This document shows, piece by piece, positions 16,074 to 24,617 of a stretch of DNA of 35,121 nt. Under the pieces are notes generated by a model. That model was not told where the DNA came from and ran no database searches. It saw only the letters and a program-made list of their open reading frames with translations. The first letter of the stretch is position 1. Each line of letters starts with the position of its first letter. The DNA lies in the NCBI RefSeq assembly GCF_002087335.1, contig NZ_MWVJ01000032.1, positions 1 through 35,121 of the forward strand, written 5' to 3'. A program made the position numbers and the translations under genes. Source of the stretch: Pseudophaeobacter leonis (lineage in GTDB: Bacteria > Pseudomonadota > Alphaproteobacteria > Rhodobacterales > Rhodobacteraceae).

Positions 16074-16278
16074 TTTGGCCCCATTTGTGCATGGATTGCG
16101 CGCAGGTCTCAAGTTTGCATTTGCGGGATTTTGATTTTCTACCGGGAAAGCATAAGGCGTGATGCCCGAATGCACCAATTTTACCCAAACCTATCAGCGG
16201 CTTGCCTTGTGCCTACCAGATGTAGTGGTTGCAGCTCTGCTCGCGTCAAGGCGCGGGGGGATGTGCGGGCCGGCTCAG

Positions 16279-16311
16279 AATACGGCAAATTTGAGGCGAA
16301 TTTGCCGTATT
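16279..16311. promoter_or_regulatory. Perfect 13-bp palindrome with 7-base loop
   Basis: AATACGGCAAATT (16279-16291) and AATTTGCCGTATT (16299-16311) are exact reverse complements around TGAGGCG. There is no clear T-run on either strand, so it may be an operator or RNA structure as well as a terminator. It lies between the leuD terminator and the membrane-protein promoter area. Confidence 0.6.
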
Positions 16312-16374
16312 TGTCCAGATTCGGAGCGCCCGCCAAATGAACGGGGCGGCGGTAGGCAGACGTCGTGATGTGCA

Positions 16375-16407
16375 CAAAAAAGGCCGCCACGTATCAGCGG
16401 TGGCCTT
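16375..16407 (-). terminator. Rho-independent terminator of leuCD
   Basis: On the minus strand AAGGCCACCGC and GTGGCGGCCTT pair with one mismatch and one wobble, followed by TTTTTT. It begins 23 bases after the leuD stop. Confidence 0.82.
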
Positions 16408-16429
16408 CTTGATAGGGTTTGTTCTGCGC

Positions 16430-17035
16430 TCAGACCCAGGGACGCTCCTGCGCCATCTTACCTTCGTAAGACAGGATCGAGGCTTCTTTTTGCAGGGTCT
16501 TGCCGATGTCATCGAGCCCTTCCAGCAGGCATGTCTTCTTGAAAGCATCAACGTCAAAGGCGATCACAACCCCATCCGAAGTGGTGATTTCCTGCGCTTC
16601 GAGATCAACTGTCATGCGGGCATTTTCGCCCTTCTCTGCGTCGGCCATCAGCAAATCAACCTGCTCTTGCGGCAGGACGATGGGAAGGATGCCGTTCTTG
16701 AAGCAGTTGTTGAAGAAGATGTCGGCAAACGAGGTCGAGACCACACATTTGATGCCAAAATCCGCAATCGCCCTGGGCGCATGCTCACGCGAGGAGCCAC
16801 AGCCAAAGTTGTCGCCAGCCACCAGAATCTCGGCGTTGCGGTACTGCGGTTTGTTCAGCACAAAATCCGCAACCTCAGAGCCGTCGCGGTTGTAGCGCAT
16901 CTCATCAAACAGGTTCTTGCCAAAGCCGGTGCGCTGAATGCTCTTCAGAAACACCTTGGGGATGATCATATCAGTGTCGATATTGACCAGAGGCATGGGC
17001 GCGGCGATGCCGGTGAGTTTTTGAAACTTTTCCAT
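16430..17035 (-). CDS. leuD: 3-isopropylmalate dehydratase small subunit LeuD
   Basis: LeuD is the swivel-domain subunit that, with LeuC, isomerises 2-isopropylmalate to 3-isopropylmalate. The 201-residue length fits the family. It begins [20 protein letters not shown] and [13 protein letters not shown], and carries the substrate-binding loop [14 protein letters not shown]. It ends with an intact C-terminus ([13 protein letters not shown]). It starts 13 bases after the leuC stop with a GGAG-containing leader and is co-transcribed with it. A clear terminator follows. No frame break is present, in contrast to leuB. Confidence 0.96.
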   Translation of the reverse strand: MEKFQKLTGIAAPMPLVNIDTDMIIPKVFLKSIQRTGFGKNLFDEMRYNRDGSEVADFVLNKPQYRNAEILVAGDNFGCGSSREHAPRAIADFGIKCVVSTSFADIFFNNCFKNGILPIVLPQEQVDLLMADAEKGENARMTVDLEAQEITTSDGVVIAFDVDAFKKTCLLEGLDDIGKTLQKEASILSYEGKMAQERPWV

Positions 17036-17048
17036 AATGCTCGCTCCT

Positions 17049-18452
17049 TCAGATCAAATCACGAATGTCGGTCAGCTTACCAGTGAGCGCAGCTGCGGCG
17101 GCCATGGCAGGCGACACCAGATGGGTGCGGCCCTTATAGCCCTGGCGTCCCTCAAAGTTGCGGTTCGATGTGGCGGCGCAACGCTCGCCTTCGGACAGCT
17201 GGTCGGGGTTCATTGCCAGACACATGGAGCAACCCGCAAGGCGCCATTCAAAACCGGCCTCTTTAAAGATCTCTTCCAGGCCTTCTTCTTCGGCCTGCGC
17301 CCGCACCAAGCCCGAGCCCGGAACGATCATGGCGCGCATGCCGTCTTTGATCTTTTTGCCTTTGACCACATCAGCCACGGCGCGCAGATCTTCGATGCGT
17401 CCATTGGTGCAGGAGCCGATAAAGACAGTGTCGATTTCGATATCCGTGAGCTTTTGGCCAGGCGTGAGGCCCATATACTCAATGGCGCGTTTTGCCGCTT
17501 CAATCTTGCCGCCCTTAAAGTCCTCGGGGAAGGGGACTGTGCCGGTGATCGGCAGGACGTCCTCGGGCGAGGTGCCCCAGGTGACAACCGGCTGGATGTC
17601 TTCGGCGCGCAGGGTGACAACCTTGTCGAATTTGGCGTCCGGGTCGGTGAAGAGGGTCTTCCACCAGTTCAGCGCGGCTTCCCATTGTGCGCCCTTGGGG
17701 GCGTGGGGGCGGCCTTTGACATAGGCATAGGTTGTCTCATCTGGCGCGATCAGGCCTGCGCGGGCGCCGCCCTCAATGGCCATGTTGCAGACGGTCATAC
17801 GGCCTTCCATCGACAGGTCGCGGATCGCTTCGCCGCAATATTCGATGACATAGCCGGTGCCGCCAGCGGTGCCGGTCTCGCCGATCACGGCCAGGGTGAT
17901 GTCCTTGGCGGTGACGCCCGGATTCAGCTTGCCGGTGATCTCCACCTTCATGTTTTTCGATTTCTTCTGGATCAGCGTCTGTGTCGCCAGAACATGCTCG
18001 ACCTCAGAGGTGCCGATGCCGTGGGCCAGGGCCCCAAAAGCACCATGGGTGGCGGTGTGGCTGTCGCCGCAGACCACGGTCATGCCGGGCAGGGTCCAGC
18101 CCTGCTCGGGGCCAACGATGTGCACGATGCCTTGGCGGACGTCAGAGACCGGGTAGTAATGCACGCCAAATTCGCGGGCGTTCTTGTCAAGCGCATCAAC
18201 CTGGATGCGGCTTTCCTCGTTCTCGATGCCTTTGGCGCGGTCCAGCGTGGTGGGCACGTTGTGATCCGGCACGGCGATTGTCTTATCTGGCGCATGCACT
18301 TTGCGACCCGACATGCGCAGACCTTCAAAGGCCTGCGGGCTGGTCACTTCGTGGACCAGATGGCGGTCGATATAAAGAAGGCAGGTGCCATCCTCTGCTT
18401 CATGCGCGACATGCGCATCCCAGATCTTGTCATAGAGCGTTTTGGGGGACAT
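17049..18452 (-). CDS. leuC: 3-isopropylmalate dehydratase large subunit LeuC
   Basis: The catalytic iron-sulfur subunit of isopropylmalate isomerase, 467 residues, the normal family length. Visible motifs are [19 protein letters not shown] at the start, [20 protein letters not shown], the first cluster Cys in [13 protein letters not shown], and the other two in [14 protein letters not shown], followed by [10 protein letters not shown]. All three Cys ligands of the [4Fe-4S] cluster are present. A GGAGAGGA site precedes the ATG. It heads the leuCD operon. The leader upstream shows no obvious leucine-rich attenuator peptide. Confidence 0.97.
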   Translation of the reverse strand: MSPKTLYDKIWDAHVAHEAEDGTCLLYIDRHLVHEVTSPQAFEGLRMSGRKVHAPDKTIAVPDHNVPTTLDRAKGIENEESRIQVDALDKNAREFGVHYYPVSDVRQGIVHIVGPEQGWTLPGMTVVCGDSHTATHGAFGALAHGIGTSEVEHVLATQTLIQKKSKNMKVEITGKLNPGVTAKDITLAVIGETGTAGGTGYVIEYCGEAIRDLSMEGRMTVCNMAIEGGARAGLIAPDETTYAYVKGRPHAPKGAQWEAALNWWKTLFTDPDAKFDKVVTLRAEDIQPVVTWGTSPEDVLPITGTVPFPEDFKGGKIEAAKRAIEYMGLTPGQKLTDIEIDTVFIGSCTNGRIEDLRAVADVVKGKKIKDGMRAMIVPGSGLVRAQAEEEGLEEIFKEAGFEWRLAGCSMCLAMNPDQLSEGERCAATSNRNFEGRQGYKGRTHLVSPAMAAAAALTGKLTDIRDLI

Positions 18453-18845
18453 GTGTCCTCTCCCGTATTCAGGTGTTTATAGCTGGCTTGGGGCTTGGGC
18501 TGCGGGTTTATAGCCGCGCCAGGACCGTGCGGGCGGCGCCATAGAATCGCTCGCGCAGACGGGCGCGATCTTGCAGTTCAATATTCTGGGCCAATACGAG
18601 GGTCATGGGCGTCAGATACAGGCGAGGCGCTATGCGATCAAGGGTTCGCGCGGCGAGATCATGGCAATCTGTGCAATCTTTCCCTTGAATCCTTAGAAAT
18701 ATGGCACATCTCCCCTTTTAGTGACCGCTGAGATCAGGCAGAGAGTGCCGATGATTCGAGTCCCGTTGCTACTTTCATTGAAATGTGGCGCGGGAATTGC
18801 TATTTTTAGCACAGCCCCAGCGCCGGGGGAGGGTCGGCGCGCCTT
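18453..18845. other. 393-bp gap between leuC and rsfS; possible ORF remnant on minus strand
   Basis: No clear gene. On the minus strand an open frame ending at TAA 18508-18510 reads protein-like sequence (DLAARTLDRIAPRLYL, then LAQNIELQDRARLRERFYGA) for about 50 codons, but only an internal ATG near its middle gives 32 residues, and no ribosome site is evident. It may be a small gene whose start is obscured by a frame error, or a remnant. The right half should hold the rsfS promoter; GGGGGAGGG at about 18826-18834 can serve as its ribosome site. Confidence 0.35.
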
Positions 18846-19295
18846 ATGGAGGACAGTGTTCTGTCGACCGAACCTCAAGCGGCTGCTGCCGCTGATAGCG
18901 AGGCAGCACAATCTGCTGCCCAGAGTAGCCCAACCAATCTGGGTCGCCCGACCAATCTGGTTCTGCTGGAGCGCATTCTAAGCTCCCTGGATGAAGACAA
19001 GGCCGAAGACGTCGTGCAGATCGATCTGCGCGGCAAGACAGCTATTGCCGATTTCATGGTCATTGCGACGGGTCGTTCGAGCCGTCAGGTGACTGGTATT
19101 TCGGAAAAGCTCAGTGACCGGCTGAAGCATGAATATGGCATCATCAGCAAGATCGAAGGTCGCGATACCGGCGATTGGGTGCTGATCGATACCGGCGATG
19201 TTATTGTGCATGTCTTCCGCCCCGAAGTGCGCGAGTTCTACCAGCTCGAAAAGCTGTGGCAGCCCGGAATGACGCCGAACCAGGATGGCGCATAA
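18846..19295 (+). CDS. rsfS: Ribosomal silencing factor RsfS
   Basis: RsfS binds ribosomal protein uL14 and blocks subunit joining when nutrients are short. The 149-residue protein has a low-complexity Ala/Ser/Gln N-terminus of about 35 residues, then the family domain: LDEDKAEDVVQIDLRGKTAI, ADFMVIATGRSSRQVTGI, GRDTGDWVLIDTGDVIVHVF and REFYQLEKLW. The start at ATG 18846 gives a longer N-terminus than in many family members; a later start has no clear ribosome site. The rlmH gene follows at 161 bases, the usual neighbour. Confidence 0.93.
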   Translation: MEDSVLSTEPQAAAAADSEAAQSAAQSSPTNLGRPTNLVLLERILSSLDEDKAEDVVQIDLRGKTAIADFMVIATGRSSRQVTGISEKLSDRLKHEYGIISKIEGRDTGDWVLIDTGDVIVHVFRPEVREFYQLEKLWQPGMTPNQDGA

Positions 19296-19456
19296 GCCGC
19301 CGCATCAAGCAAAGCGGCAACAAGTAAACAAGGGCGCCTGATCCCGCGCCTGTTCCCTGTGACCTCTCTCTCTGCCCGTCTCTCTGCTCTGCGCGGATCT
19401 GCGGAATTTGGGCCGAGAGAAAGCGTCAGGGCTGACAAGCAAACAAAGGCTGGCCT

Positions 19457-19927
19457 ATGCGTGTCCATATCTGTGCGGTTGGACGTCTGCGGTCCGGACC
19501 TGAAAAATCCCTGATTGACGACTATCTCACCCGGTTCGACCGCACGGGACGGGCGCTCGGCCTTGGTCCGGCACGCCTGATCGAGGTGGAGGATAAGAAA
19601 AACGCCGGAATGGGCGCTGAGGCGGTCCTGCTGCGCAAGGCTCTGCCGCAGGGCGCAGTTGTCTGCACTCTTGATGAGCGCGGCAAGGTGCTGAGCTCGC
19701 CTGATTTTGCCGCGCGCATGGGCGCATGGCGCGACGCTGGACGCCAGGATCTGGCGCTGATCATTGGTGGCGCCGATGGCATTGACCCTGCCTTGCGGGC
19801 CGAGGCGGATTTCTCGATTTCCTTTGGCAAGATGGTCTGGCCGCATATGCTGGTGCGGGTGATGCTGTCCGAACAGATTTACCGCGCGGCCACCATTCTT
19901 GCCGGCGGCCCCTATCACCGGGTGTGA
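19457..19927 (+). CDS. rlmH: 23S rRNA (pseudouridine1915-N3)-methyltransferase RlmH
   Basis: RlmH is the SPOUT-fold methyltransferase acting on helix 69 of 23S rRNA in assembled ribosomes. The 156-residue length fits. Motifs: MRVHICAVGRLRSGPEK at the start, VCTLDERGKVLSSPDFA, the SAM-binding knot LALIIGGADGIDP, and the C-terminal MLSEQIYRAATILAGGPYHR. All are intact. It follows rsfS in the same direction. The 161-base gap shows short CT-rich repeats only. A weak hairpin (GGGCCT/AGGCCC at 19939-19965) lies downstream, facing the convergent small gene. Confidence 0.96.
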   Translation: MRVHICAVGRLRSGPEKSLIDDYLTRFDRTGRALGLGPARLIEVEDKKNAGMGAEAVLLRKALPQGAVVCTLDERGKVLSSPDFAARMGAWRDAGRQDLALIIGGADGIDPALRAEADFSISFGKMVWPHMLVRVMLSEQIYRAATILAGGPYHRV

Positions 19928-19985
19928 TGTCTCTGGGCGGGCCTCATGGGGGCATGGGCAGGCCCTAAGGGGTGGCGTGTCGTGG

Positions 19986-20350
19986 TCAGGGCAGGCTGAC
20001 AGTATAGCGCAGCGGCGCCCAGCCATCGACCAGGCAGCGGCCTCAATCTGCACTTCCGTCAGGCCCTCGGGCAGGGTCAGCCCGCCAAGAGAGCGGGTGA
20101 AGGGTTGTTCGTGCTCATGCGGATGGGTAAGGAGGCGCAGGCCCAGCTCATTGCCTTGCATGTCCAGCACCCGCCAGCCATCGGCGTAATGCTCCCAGCC
20201 GGTGTCGGGATGTGACCGGGTAACGCTGATGCGCCAGCCTGCAGAGGCTTCCACCGCGGTGGCAGCTTCGATTTTGGGCGCATCGGCCAGACTGGGCTGA
20301 GCTGACAGGGCAAGCAGACAGCTGGCAAAAATCAGGGTAAGGGTTTTCAT
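19986..20350 (-). pseudogene. Small exported protein of unknown function, frameshifted near its end
   Basis: The protein begins with a signal peptide (TLTLIFASCLLALSAQPSLA) and continues AGWRISVTRSHPDTGWEHYA, then DGWRVLDMQGNELGLRLL and a His/Glu-rich THPHEHEQPFTRSL. After LTEVQIEA the frame slips: as written it runs on as an open frame to 19238 through the antisense of rlmH, which is meaningless. The next frame gives RCLVDGWAPLRYTVSLP and a stop at 19986. One missing C in GAGGCCGC (near 20040) joins them into 121 residues. I do not recognise a named family. Its neighbours, rlmH and the glc promoter region, do not suggest a function. Confidence 0.7.
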
Positions 20351-20488
20351 TCCGTCAGCCTAGTCATCGCGCAGAGTGAGGGAGGTCACGATACCGTGTT
20401 TGCAGGGTGTTTTGACAGGGCATTTTGGCGGCGTATCTGAACCCAGGGACGCCTTGGCGGTAACTTCAGGCTTGCTAATTAGGCAAAA

Positions 20489-20509
20489 TTGGTAATATTA
20501 TATTACCAA
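20489..20509. promoter_or_regulatory. 21-bp perfect palindrome, probable operator of glcDEF
   Basis: TTGGTAATA (20489-20497), TTA, TATTACCAA (20501-20509). It lies 26 bases before the glcD ATG, where a repressor would cover the promoter or early transcript. GGT...ACC ends are typical of many GntR-type sites, but no GntR gene lies in this window, so the regulator is unknown. Confidence 0.7.
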
Positions 20510-20534
20510 ACAGAACATCCCAAAGGAGAGCCCC

Positions 20535-21982
20535 ATGGAGATGCCGTCCCCGGATCCCGCCATCCTGGCCCGCAAAGCACATCTTGCGCGCAGGCTTGCG
20601 GCTGTTCTGCCCGCTGATGCTCTTATTCAGGATGAGATGGAAACCCGTGCCTATGAATGCGACGGGCTGGCGGCCTACAGATGTCCGCCGCTGCTAGCGG
20701 TGCTGCCGCGCAGTACGCAGGAGGTCTCGGATATTTTGCGCATCTGCCATGAGGAAGGCGTGCCTGTGGTGCCGCGCGGCGCAGGAACCTCGCTGGCGGG
20801 CGGGGCGCTGCCAACCGCAGACAGCGTTATTTTGGGCGTGGCGCGGATGAACGAGGTGCTGGAGACGGATTACGACAACCGGGTGATCCGGGTGCAGTCT
20901 GGCCGCACCAATCTGAGCGTGTCCGGCGCCGTTGAGGAAGAAGACTTCTTTTATGCGCCCGACCCGTCGAGCCAGCTGGCCTGTGCCATTGCCGGTAATA
21001 TCGCGATGAATTCGGGCGGGGCCCATTGCCTGAAATACGGCGTCACCACCAACAACCTGCTGGGCGTCACCATGGTGATGATGGATGGCACCGTGGTCGA
21101 GATCGGCGGTGCGCATCTCGATGCCGGTGGCTGGATCTGCTGGGCGTGATCTGTGGCAGCGAGGGCCAGCTGGGCGTGGTGACCGAGGCGACGCTGCGCA
21201 TCCTGCACAAACCCGAAGGCGCGCGTCCGGTGCTGATCGGGTTTTACAGCAACGAGGTGGCAGGAGCCTGTGTCAGCGACATTATCAAAGCAGGTGTGCT
21301 GCCGGTGGCGATTGAATTCATGGACCGGCCCTGCATCGAGGCCTGCGAAGCCTTTGCCAAGGCAGGCTACCCCATGTGCGAGGCGCTGCTTATCATTGAG
21401 GTCGAGGGCAGCGAAGCCGAGATTGCGCATCAGCTGAGCCTGATCATCGAGATCGCCCGCACCCATAACCCGGTTGAGATCCGCGAAGCGGGCGACGCCG
21501 ACGAGGCCGCCCGCATCTGGCTGGGGCGCAAATCTGCCTTTGGCGCCATGGGGCAAATCAACGACTACATGTGCCTTGATGGCACGATCCCGGTGGGCTC
21601 GCTCCCCCATGTGCTGCGCCGCATCAGTGAGCTGTCAAAGCAATACGGTCTTGATGTGGCCAATGTCTTTCACGCCGGGGACGGCAATATGCATCCGCTG
21701 ATCCTGTTTGATGCCAACAAGCCCGGCGATCTGGAGCTCTGTGAAGAGTTTGGCGCCGAGGTGCTGAAGCTCTGCGTGGATGTGGGCGGCTGCCTCACGG
21801 GGGAACACGGCGTGGGAATCGAAAAGCGCGATCTGATGCTGTATCAATACGCCGCTGAGGATCTGGAGGCGCAGCTGAAGGTCAAGGACGTCTTTGATCC
21901 ACAGTGGCTGCTGAACCCGGCCAAGGTCTTTCCGCTGAGCGTGACCGATAGCCGCCGCGGCTCCGTTTTGGCCGCAGAGTAA
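20535..21982 (+). CDS. glcD: Glycolate oxidase FAD subunit GlcD (frameshift in this sequence)
   Basis: GlcD is the flavin-binding catalytic subunit of glycolate oxidase (glycolate to glyoxylate). The FAD-binding PCMH domain shows VPVVPRGAGTSLAGGALPTA, EEDFFYAPDPSSQLACAIAG and NIAMNSGGAHCLKYGV. The frame then stops at 21147-21149, while the overlapping frame continues LDLLGVICGSEGQLGVVTEA, FHAGDGNMHPLILFD and CLTGEHGVGIEKRDLM, the C-terminal FAD-oxidase domain. Restoring one C near 21130 (GGCTGG to GGCCTGG) yields 482 residues, normal for GlcD. AAAGGAGAG precedes the ATG. glcE and glcF follow intact, so I favour a sequence error over a true mutation. Confidence 0.9.
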
Positions 21983-21997
21983 GTGGGACATAGCACA

Positions 21998-23155
21998 ATG
22001 ATGATACCTCAGAGCGAGGCCGAGCTGGCCGATTGCATCGCCACGGCCAAGGGCCCTCTCAACATTCAGGGCGGCGGCACCCGTGGGTTTACCTGTGCCG
22101 GGGATACCCTCACGACGCGGGGTCTCAGCGGAGTTGAGCTTTATGAGCCGGGCTCACTGACACTGGTGGCCAAGGCGGGCACAACGGTGGTTGAGCTGGA
22201 GGCCTTACTGGCGAGCGAAGGGCAGCGCATGGCGTTTGAGCCAATGGATTGCCGTGGCCTGTTGGGCATTTCGGGTGAGCCGACAATTGGCGGCGCCTTT
22301 GCCGCCAACTCCTCAGGGCCGCGGCGCATTCAGGGCGGGGCGGCGCGCGACTATCTGTTGGGCGTGCGGTTTATTGATGGGGCCGGGCAGGTGGTCAAGA
22401 ACGGTGGTCGGGTGATGAAGAACGTCACCGGCTATGATCTGGTCAAACTGATGGCGGGCTCTCATGGCACTCTTGGCGTGCTGAGCGAAGTCTCCCTCAA
22501 GGTGCTGCCGATCCCCGAGGCCGCCGGCGCCGTCAGCGTGGCCGTCGCGGACCTTGCCACGGCCGTCGCTGCACTGTCGGCGGCGCTGGGCTCTCCCTAT
22601 GATGTGACCGGCGCGGCATATGATCCGGTCGCCGGGCTGGCTCATATCCGGCTGGAAGGTTTTGCGCCCTCGGTCAGCTATCGTTGCGACAGGTTGGTGA
22701 CAGATCTGGCGCGCTTTGGCGCTGTTGAGGCAACTGCCGACACCCCCGTTGCCCTGTGGCAGGGCATTCGCGATGTCGCCGCCTTTGAGGAGAAGACCGG
22801 CGATGTCTGGCGGATCTCTGTGAAACCCTCGGACGCCCCTGTTCTGGCACCGCAGCTCGCGGCTGAGGCGCTGCAATTTGATTGGGGAGGCGGTCTGATC
22901 TGGGCCTTGGTTCCCGAAGGCACTGATCTGCGCGCAAGACTGGCGCGTGCTGGCGTGCCGGGGCATGCGACCCTGGTGCGCGCCAGTGCCCAGACCCATG
23001 CCGCGCTGGGCCGGTTCCAGCCGCAGGTGGCTCCGCTTGAGCGCCTGTCACAGGGGCTGCGGCAAAAATTCGATCCGCGCGGCGTACTGAACAAAGGTTT
23101 GATGCAAGCGGGCCCACTGCAAGCGGGCCAAATGCAAACGGGTTTCACGGGGTAA
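21998..23155 (+). CDS. glcE: Glycolate oxidase subunit GlcE
   Basis: The second FAD-binding subunit of glycolate oxidase, about 385 residues. It has PCMH-type motifs NIQGGGTRGFTCAG, FEPMDCRGLLGISGEPTIGG and AFAANSSGPRRIQGGAARDY, then LMAGSHGTLGVLSEVSLKVL. A GTG at 21983 directly after the glcD stop would give 390 residues; I prefer ATG 21998 because the family starts just before PQSEAEL and GGGA lies upstream. The C-terminus is a run of three 15-bp repeats (MQAGP, LQAGQ, MQTGF). Three bases separate its stop from glcF. Confidence 0.92.
   Translation: MMIPQSEAELADCIATAKGPLNIQGGGTRGFTCAGDTLTTRGLSGVELYEPGSLTLVAKAGTTVVELEALLASEGQRMAFEPMDCRGLLGISGEPTIGGAFAANSSGPRRIQGGAARDYLLGVRFIDGAGQVVKNGGRVMKNVTGYDLVKLMAGSHGTLGVLSEVSLKVLPIPEAAGAVSVAVADLATAVAALSAALGSPYDVTGAAYDPVAGLAHIRLEGFAPSVSYRCDRLVTDLARFGAVEATADTPVALWQGIRDVAAFEEKTGDVWRISVKPSDAPVLAPQLAAEALQFDWGGGLIWALVPEGTDLRARLARAGVPGHATLVRASAQTHAALGRFQPQVAPLERLSQGLRQKFDPRGVLNKGLMQAGPLQAGQMQTGFTG
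23102..23146 (+). repeat. 15-bp unit repeated three times at the glcE end
   Basis: ATGCAAGCGGGCCCA, CTGCAAGCGGGCCAA and ATGCAAACGGGTTTC lie head to tail. A related ATGCAAACG opens glcF at 23159, so the start of glcF resembles a fourth, separated unit. Confidence 0.85.
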
Positions 23156-23158
23156 GAC

Positions 23159-24484
23159 ATGCAAACGACATTTACCAAAGACCAGCTGACAGACCCCGCA
23201 ATTGCCCGCTCCAATGAGATCCTGCGATCCTGCGTGCACTGTGGGTTTTGTACGGCCACCTGTCCCACCTATCAGGTGCTGGGCGATGAGCTCGACAGCC
23301 CGCGTGGCCGGATCTACCTGATCAAGGATATGCTGGAAAACAACCGGGTGCCGGATGCCAAGACGGTCAAGCATATCGACCGCTGTCTCAGCTGTCTGGC
23401 CTGCATGACCACCTGCCCTTCGGGGGTGCATTACATGCATCTGGTGGATCATGCCCGTGCCTATATCGACAAAAACTACAAACGCCCCTTTACTGACCGG
23501 ATGCTGCGCGCGGTTCTGGCGCGGATCCTGCCCTACCCAACCCGGTTCCGGCTGGCCTTGCTGGCGGCAAAACTGGCGCGGCCTTTCAAGGGCCTGGTGC
23601 CTGATGCGCGGCTCAGGGCGATGCTGGACATGGCGCCAAAACATATCCCGCCGGTCAGCCGCAATGACGATGCGCAAAGCTTTGCACCACTTGCGCCCCG
23701 CAAAAAACGCGTGGCGCTGATGACGGGCTGTGCGCAAAAGGCGCTGAACACCGATATCAATGACGCCACCATTCGCCTGCTGACCCGGCTGGGCTGCGAA
23801 GTTGTGGTGGCAAGCGGCGCGGGGTGCTGCGGTGCGCTGACTCATCACATGGGCCGTGAGGATGAAAGCCACGCCACAGCCGCCAAGAACATCCGCGCCT
23901 GGTGCGCCGAGATCGACGCAGAAGGCCTGGATGCCATTGTCATCAATACCTCGGGCTGTGGCACCACGGTCAAGGATTATGGCCATATGTTCCGCAATGA
24001 TCCGCTGGCGGCGGATGCCGCGCGCATTTCGGACCGCGCTATGGATATTTCCGAGCTGCTGATGCAGCTGGATCTGCCGGAAGGGCAGGATCAGGCGCTG
24101 ACAGTGGCCTATCATGCCGCCTGTTCGCTGCAGCATGGCCAGCAGATCAAAACCCACCCCAAGACCCTGTTGAAACGGGCCGGGTTCAAGGTGGTCGAGC
24201 CTGCTGACAGCCATCTGTGCTGCGGATCCGCCGGCACCTACAATCTGATGCAGCCGGAAATCTCTGCCGAACTGAAGGCGCGCAAGGTGAAAACGCTGGA
24301 GGCCAAATCGCCTGACCTGATCGCGGCGGGCAATATTGGCTGCATGATGCAAATCGGCTCGGCCACCGCCCTGCCGATTGTGCATACGGTTGAGCGGCTG
24401 GACTGGGCCACCGGCGGCCCTAACCCGCCCGCCATGACCGGCGAAGCCAGGCAGCCAGACACCGGCGTGCCGATGCTGCGCTAA
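23159..24484 (+). CDS. glcF: Glycolate oxidase iron-sulfur subunit GlcF
   Basis: GlcF carries electrons from the GlcDE flavins to the quinone pool. It has two [4Fe-4S] ferredoxin motifs: C25, C28, C31, C35 (CVHCGFCTATCP) and C76, C79, C82, C86 (CLSCLACMTTCP). Two CCG domains follow (GAGCCGALTHH and DSHLCCGSAGTY), as in heterodisulfide-reductase-like subunits. The 441-residue length fits the family and no frame break is seen. It is the third gene of glcDEF; a hairpin follows at 24512. Malate synthase or a glcC-type regulator is not in the window. Confidence 0.95.
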   Translation: MQTTFTKDQLTDPAIARSNEILRSCVHCGFCTATCPTYQVLGDELDSPRGRIYLIKDMLENNRVPDAKTVKHIDRCLSCLACMTTCPSGVHYMHLVDHARAYIDKNYKRPFTDRMLRAVLARILPYPTRFRLALLAAKLARPFKGLVPDARLRAMLDMAPKHIPPVSRNDDAQSFAPLAPRKKRVALMTGCAQKALNTDINDATIRLLTRLGCEVVVASGAGCCGALTHHMGREDESHATAAKNIRAWCAEIDAEGLDAIVINTSGCGTTVKDYGHMFRNDPLAADAARISDRAMDISELLMQLDLPEGQDQALTVAYHAACSLQHGQQIKTHPKTLLKRAGFKVVEPADSHLCCGSAGTYNLMQPEISAELKARKVKTLEAKSPDLIAAGNIGCMMQIGSATALPIVHTVERLDWATGGPNPPAMTGEARQPDTGVPMLR

Positions 24485-24511
24485 AAGCCTGTCGCGATTG
24501 CAACAAATCCG

Positions 24512-24540
24512 GCCCGCGCGCATTTATTTGCGTTGCGGGC
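24512..24540 (+). terminator. GC-rich hairpin after glcF
   Basis: GCCCGC (24512-24517) pairs with GCGGGC (24535-24540), extended by CGCA with TGCG after a one-base bulge, leaving a short AT loop. No T-run follows, so terminator function is moderate at best. Confidence 0.45.
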
Positions 24541-24617
24541 TGTATTCCGGGCGGGCTTGCCGTAATTTTGCCGAAGCTTGCTGGTAGATCAGCCTGCAAC
24601 CGGGTGAGGAGACGATT

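Noticed and set aside
19238..19985. Long minus-strand frame through rlmH joined to the small exported protein
   Set aside because: It is the antisense of rlmH reached only because the small gene has lost frame; the sequence after VQIEA is not protein-like.
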